A DNA stretch of 64,000 bases. Source: an uncultured Pseudohongiella sp. (GTDB lineage: Bacteria; Pseudomonadota; Gammaproteobacteria; Pseudomonadales; Pseudohongiellaceae). Positions 62,350 through 64,000 of this stretch are shown piece after piece. The stretch spans positions 1-64,000 of the forward strand of contig CACJWK010000008.1 of the NCBI GenBank assembly GCA_902597095.1, written 5' to 3'. Within the stretch, counting starts at the first letter, position 1. Each line of letters opens with the position of its first letter. The notes under the pieces were generated by a model. That model saw only the letters and a program-made list of their open reading frames with translations, had not been told where the DNA came from and searched no databases. The position numbers and the translations under genes were made by a program.

Positions 62350-64000
62350 TCAGATCTGTACAGTCTGAATCAGATTATTCGGCACCATCTTGCTCGACAG
62401 GCGTTTAAGATTACTAATGAAAACACATAAAATCAGCACCATAGATGCAATCCATAATGAAGAATACAAAGGGTGCTCGCCAAAGGTGCCAACCTGATAC
62501 ACCACGGTCGCCGTGATATAGGCCAGTCCGGTACTCCAGCTGAAGACCAGAATTGTCCAGTGCAGGCCGGCTTCTTTATGAACCGCCCCCAGCACTGCCA
62601 CGCAGGGCGCATAAAGCAGCACAAACACCAGATAACAGAAGGCGGCGAAGGGGCTGCCGAAGAGGCTGGCCATGTTGGTCAAGGTGCTGCTTTGCACTTC
62701 CTGTTTCTCAGCCACGGCCTGAAGATCGCTGACGTCCCCGATTGAAATGCCCAGTGGGTCAGAAAGACTGCCGGCAAGCGCCAGGAACTCTGTCCCGATT
62801 GAGGCGAGTGCAGCACTGCCCGCTGCTAAGAGGTCGGGTGGGTCTGAGTTTTCATCGTTTTCCTGCTCGGTATACAGCGCGTCTAGCGTTCCGACGATGG
62901 CTTCTTTGGCGAACATGCCGGTAAAAAGGCCAACAGTCGCTGGCCAGTTATCCGCTTCGATCCCCAGGGGTGCGAAAGCCGGGGTAATGGATTTGCCAAT
63001 CACGCTCAACACGGACTTTTCAGAGTTTTCATTGCCGAAGCTCAGATCAGTGCCCAGCGAATTTAGAAAACTGAGGGCAATGACCACGGTGATCACCGTT
63101 CTGCCGGCGCGCATCAGAAATCCCCTGAGCCTGAACCAGGTGGTCAGGAGAATGTTACGGGCAATCGGGGCGTGATAGGCAGGCATTTCTTGAAAGGATG
63201 GAGAAATTTCGGCGGGGAACATCTGCTTCCGAAAAATCCAGCCGGTAAATACTGCCAGGGCGATGCCAAGCAGGTAGAGACCAAAGACGATATTCTGGCC
63301 GCTCTGCTGGAAAAAGGTGGCCGCAAACAGGGCGTAAACAGTCAATCTTGCGCCGCAACTCATGAACGGTGCCATGGCTATGGTCATAAGACGATCGCTG
63401 TCCCTGCCCAGTGTCCGGGTTGCCATCACAGCCGGCACATTACAGCCAAAGCCGACAATAAGAGGCACAAAAGCATTACCGGGTAAGCCGATACTGCTCA
63501 TCAGCCGGTCGATGACGAAGGCGGCCCTCGACATATATCCGGAATCTTCGAGCACGGACAGGCAGAGGTAGAGAAAGCCAATCACCGGGATGAAGGTTGC
63601 GACCAGGGTAATGCCGCCACCTACACCCTCTGCGAGCAATGTTACGAGCAGTGCCGGTGCGGACAATTGTTCGAGCATCCAGCTCGTTCCGTCAATCAGC
63701 AGGGCAGCGAACAGGATGTCAAAGAAATCGATAAACACCGCGCCGAGATTCACCGCGAAAGTGAACATGAGATAAATCATCAGCAAGAAAATAGGGACAC
63801 CCAGCCAGCGGTTGAGGACAACATGGTCCAGCTTCTCGGAGAGACCGTGTTTTTCCGGGTTGACCTCGACCACGCCGTTTAATAGTTGTTTGGATCGATG
63901 GTAGCGACGCAGCAGTGGATCCGTATCGCCTGTCGCAGCATCATTGCCTTGCGGTTCGCTATAGGGGTGCGCACGCCGGCCAGAGTCGCCGGATGCGAGC
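62350..64000 (-). CDS. feoB: Ferrous iron transporter FeoB, 5' end beyond window
   Basis: GTP-gated Fe2+ importer of the inner membrane. The frame is open to the right edge, so the N-terminal G-protein domain lies outside. Inside the window: the end of the spacer helices (LRRYHRSKQLLNGVVEV...SEKLDHVVLNRWLGVPIFLLMIYLMF), a Gate domain with PVIGFLYLCLSVLEDSGYMSRAAFVIDRLM, GLPGNAFVPLIVGFGCNVPAVMATRTL (conserved Cys) and a second Gate repeat with MFAKEAIVGTL. It ends 63 bases upstream of the glycosyltransferase gene, same strand; feoA is not in view. Confidence 0.95.
   Translation of the reverse strand, partial: LASGDSGRRAHPYSEPQGNDAATGDTDPLLRRYHRSKQLLNGVVEVNPEKHGLSEKLDHVVLNRWLGVPIFLLMIYLMFTFAVNLGAVFIDFFDILFAALLIDGTSWMLEQLSAPALLVTLLAEGVGGGITLVATFIPVIGFLYLCLSVLEDSGYMSRAAFVIDRLMSSIGLPGNAFVPLIVGFGCNVPAVMATRTLGRDSDRLMTIAMAPFMSCGARLTVYALFAATFFQQSGQNIVFGLYLLGIALAVFTGWIFRKQMFPAEISPSFQEMPAYHAPIARNILLTTWFRLRGFLMRAGRTVITVVIALSFLNSLGTDLSFGNENSEKSVLSVIGKSITPAFAPLGIEADNWPATVGLFTGMFAKEAIVGTLDALYTEQENDENSDPPDLLAAGSAALASIGTEFLALAGSLSDPLGISIGDVSDLQAVAEKQEVQSSTLTNMASLFGSPFAAFCYLVFVLLYAPCVAVLGAVHKEAGLHWTILVFSWSTGLAYITATVVYQVGTFGEHPLYSSLWIASMVLILCVFISNLKRLSSKMVPNNLIQTVQI

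Overview
The window is bacterial chromosome of moderate GC (roughly 54% by eye), densely packed and without phage, transposon, CRISPR array or rRNA. Gene content and order are those of a gammaproteobacterium. The block DUF1820-miaB-ybeZ-ybeY-corC-(lnt missing)-leuS-lptE-holA, the bamD/rluD-yfiH-clpB block, ilvIH-ilvC-pssA and msrPQ all follow Pseudomonas/enteric-type synteny. Large secreted hydrolases, a PQQ dehydrogenase, CtaA, FeoB and many lipoproteins fit an aerobic, heterotrophic, probably marine or aquatic lineage (for example near Pseudohongiella/OM182); that placement is inference.

Layout. 1-9617: 3' part of an M3 peptidase gene, then a long leftward block holA, lptE, leuS, corC, ybeY, ybeZ, miaB (tRNA charging and modification, ribosome maturation, LPS export, replication clamp loading). 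9906-14136: DUF1820 and srkA rightward, then a leftward four-gene cassette tlpA-DUF4266-DUF3570-apbE. 14347-19820: fatty acid desaturase, slyX, a glycine-zipper protein, a PepSY/PhoP/PhoQ-like signalling operon and a TauE-type permease. 20035-26945: thiO with a decayed pilR tail behind it, nadE, a decayed DUF3106 gene pair, bamD, and divergently rluD-pgeF. 27114-33952: clpB behind a sigma-32-type promoter, ilvI-ilvH, and ilvC converging on them across a strong terminator. 34099-36940: AT-rich pssA, msrP-msrQ, and a solitary tRNA-Ile(GAT) whose promoter lies inside the msrQ end.

37207-46026 is an exported-enzyme region: a DUF885 lipoprotein, an M20 peptidase lipoprotein, a DUF305-LVIVD fusion, a cupin and a PQQ dehydrogenase. 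46366-47138 is a broken HELAH metallopeptidase-like gene. 47446-54504 has an MltB-like lytic transglycosylase, CtaA, a saccharopine-dehydrogenase-like reductase, a membrane-anchored AraC regulator and a trio of small membrane proteins (two DUF6644-like paralogues plus a 52-residue single-pass protein). 54639-64000 has a NIPSNAP protein, a TPR-like exported protein, PIN-PhoH, cysE, an exported protein of unknown role, a GT39 glycosyltransferase with an added C-terminal domain, and feoB running off the edge.

The main themes for follow-up are gene decay in progress (pilR, DUF3106, the HELAH gene, a startless fragment at 51.2 kb, a missing lnt) and several poorly described cassettes. Of these, the periplasmic/outer-membrane tlpA-DUF4266-DUF3570-apbE set is the best candidate for an undescribed system. 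Its ApbE lacks the usual C-terminal metal-site aspartate, and its DUF4266 lipoprotein ends in a GGGCGCN tail.
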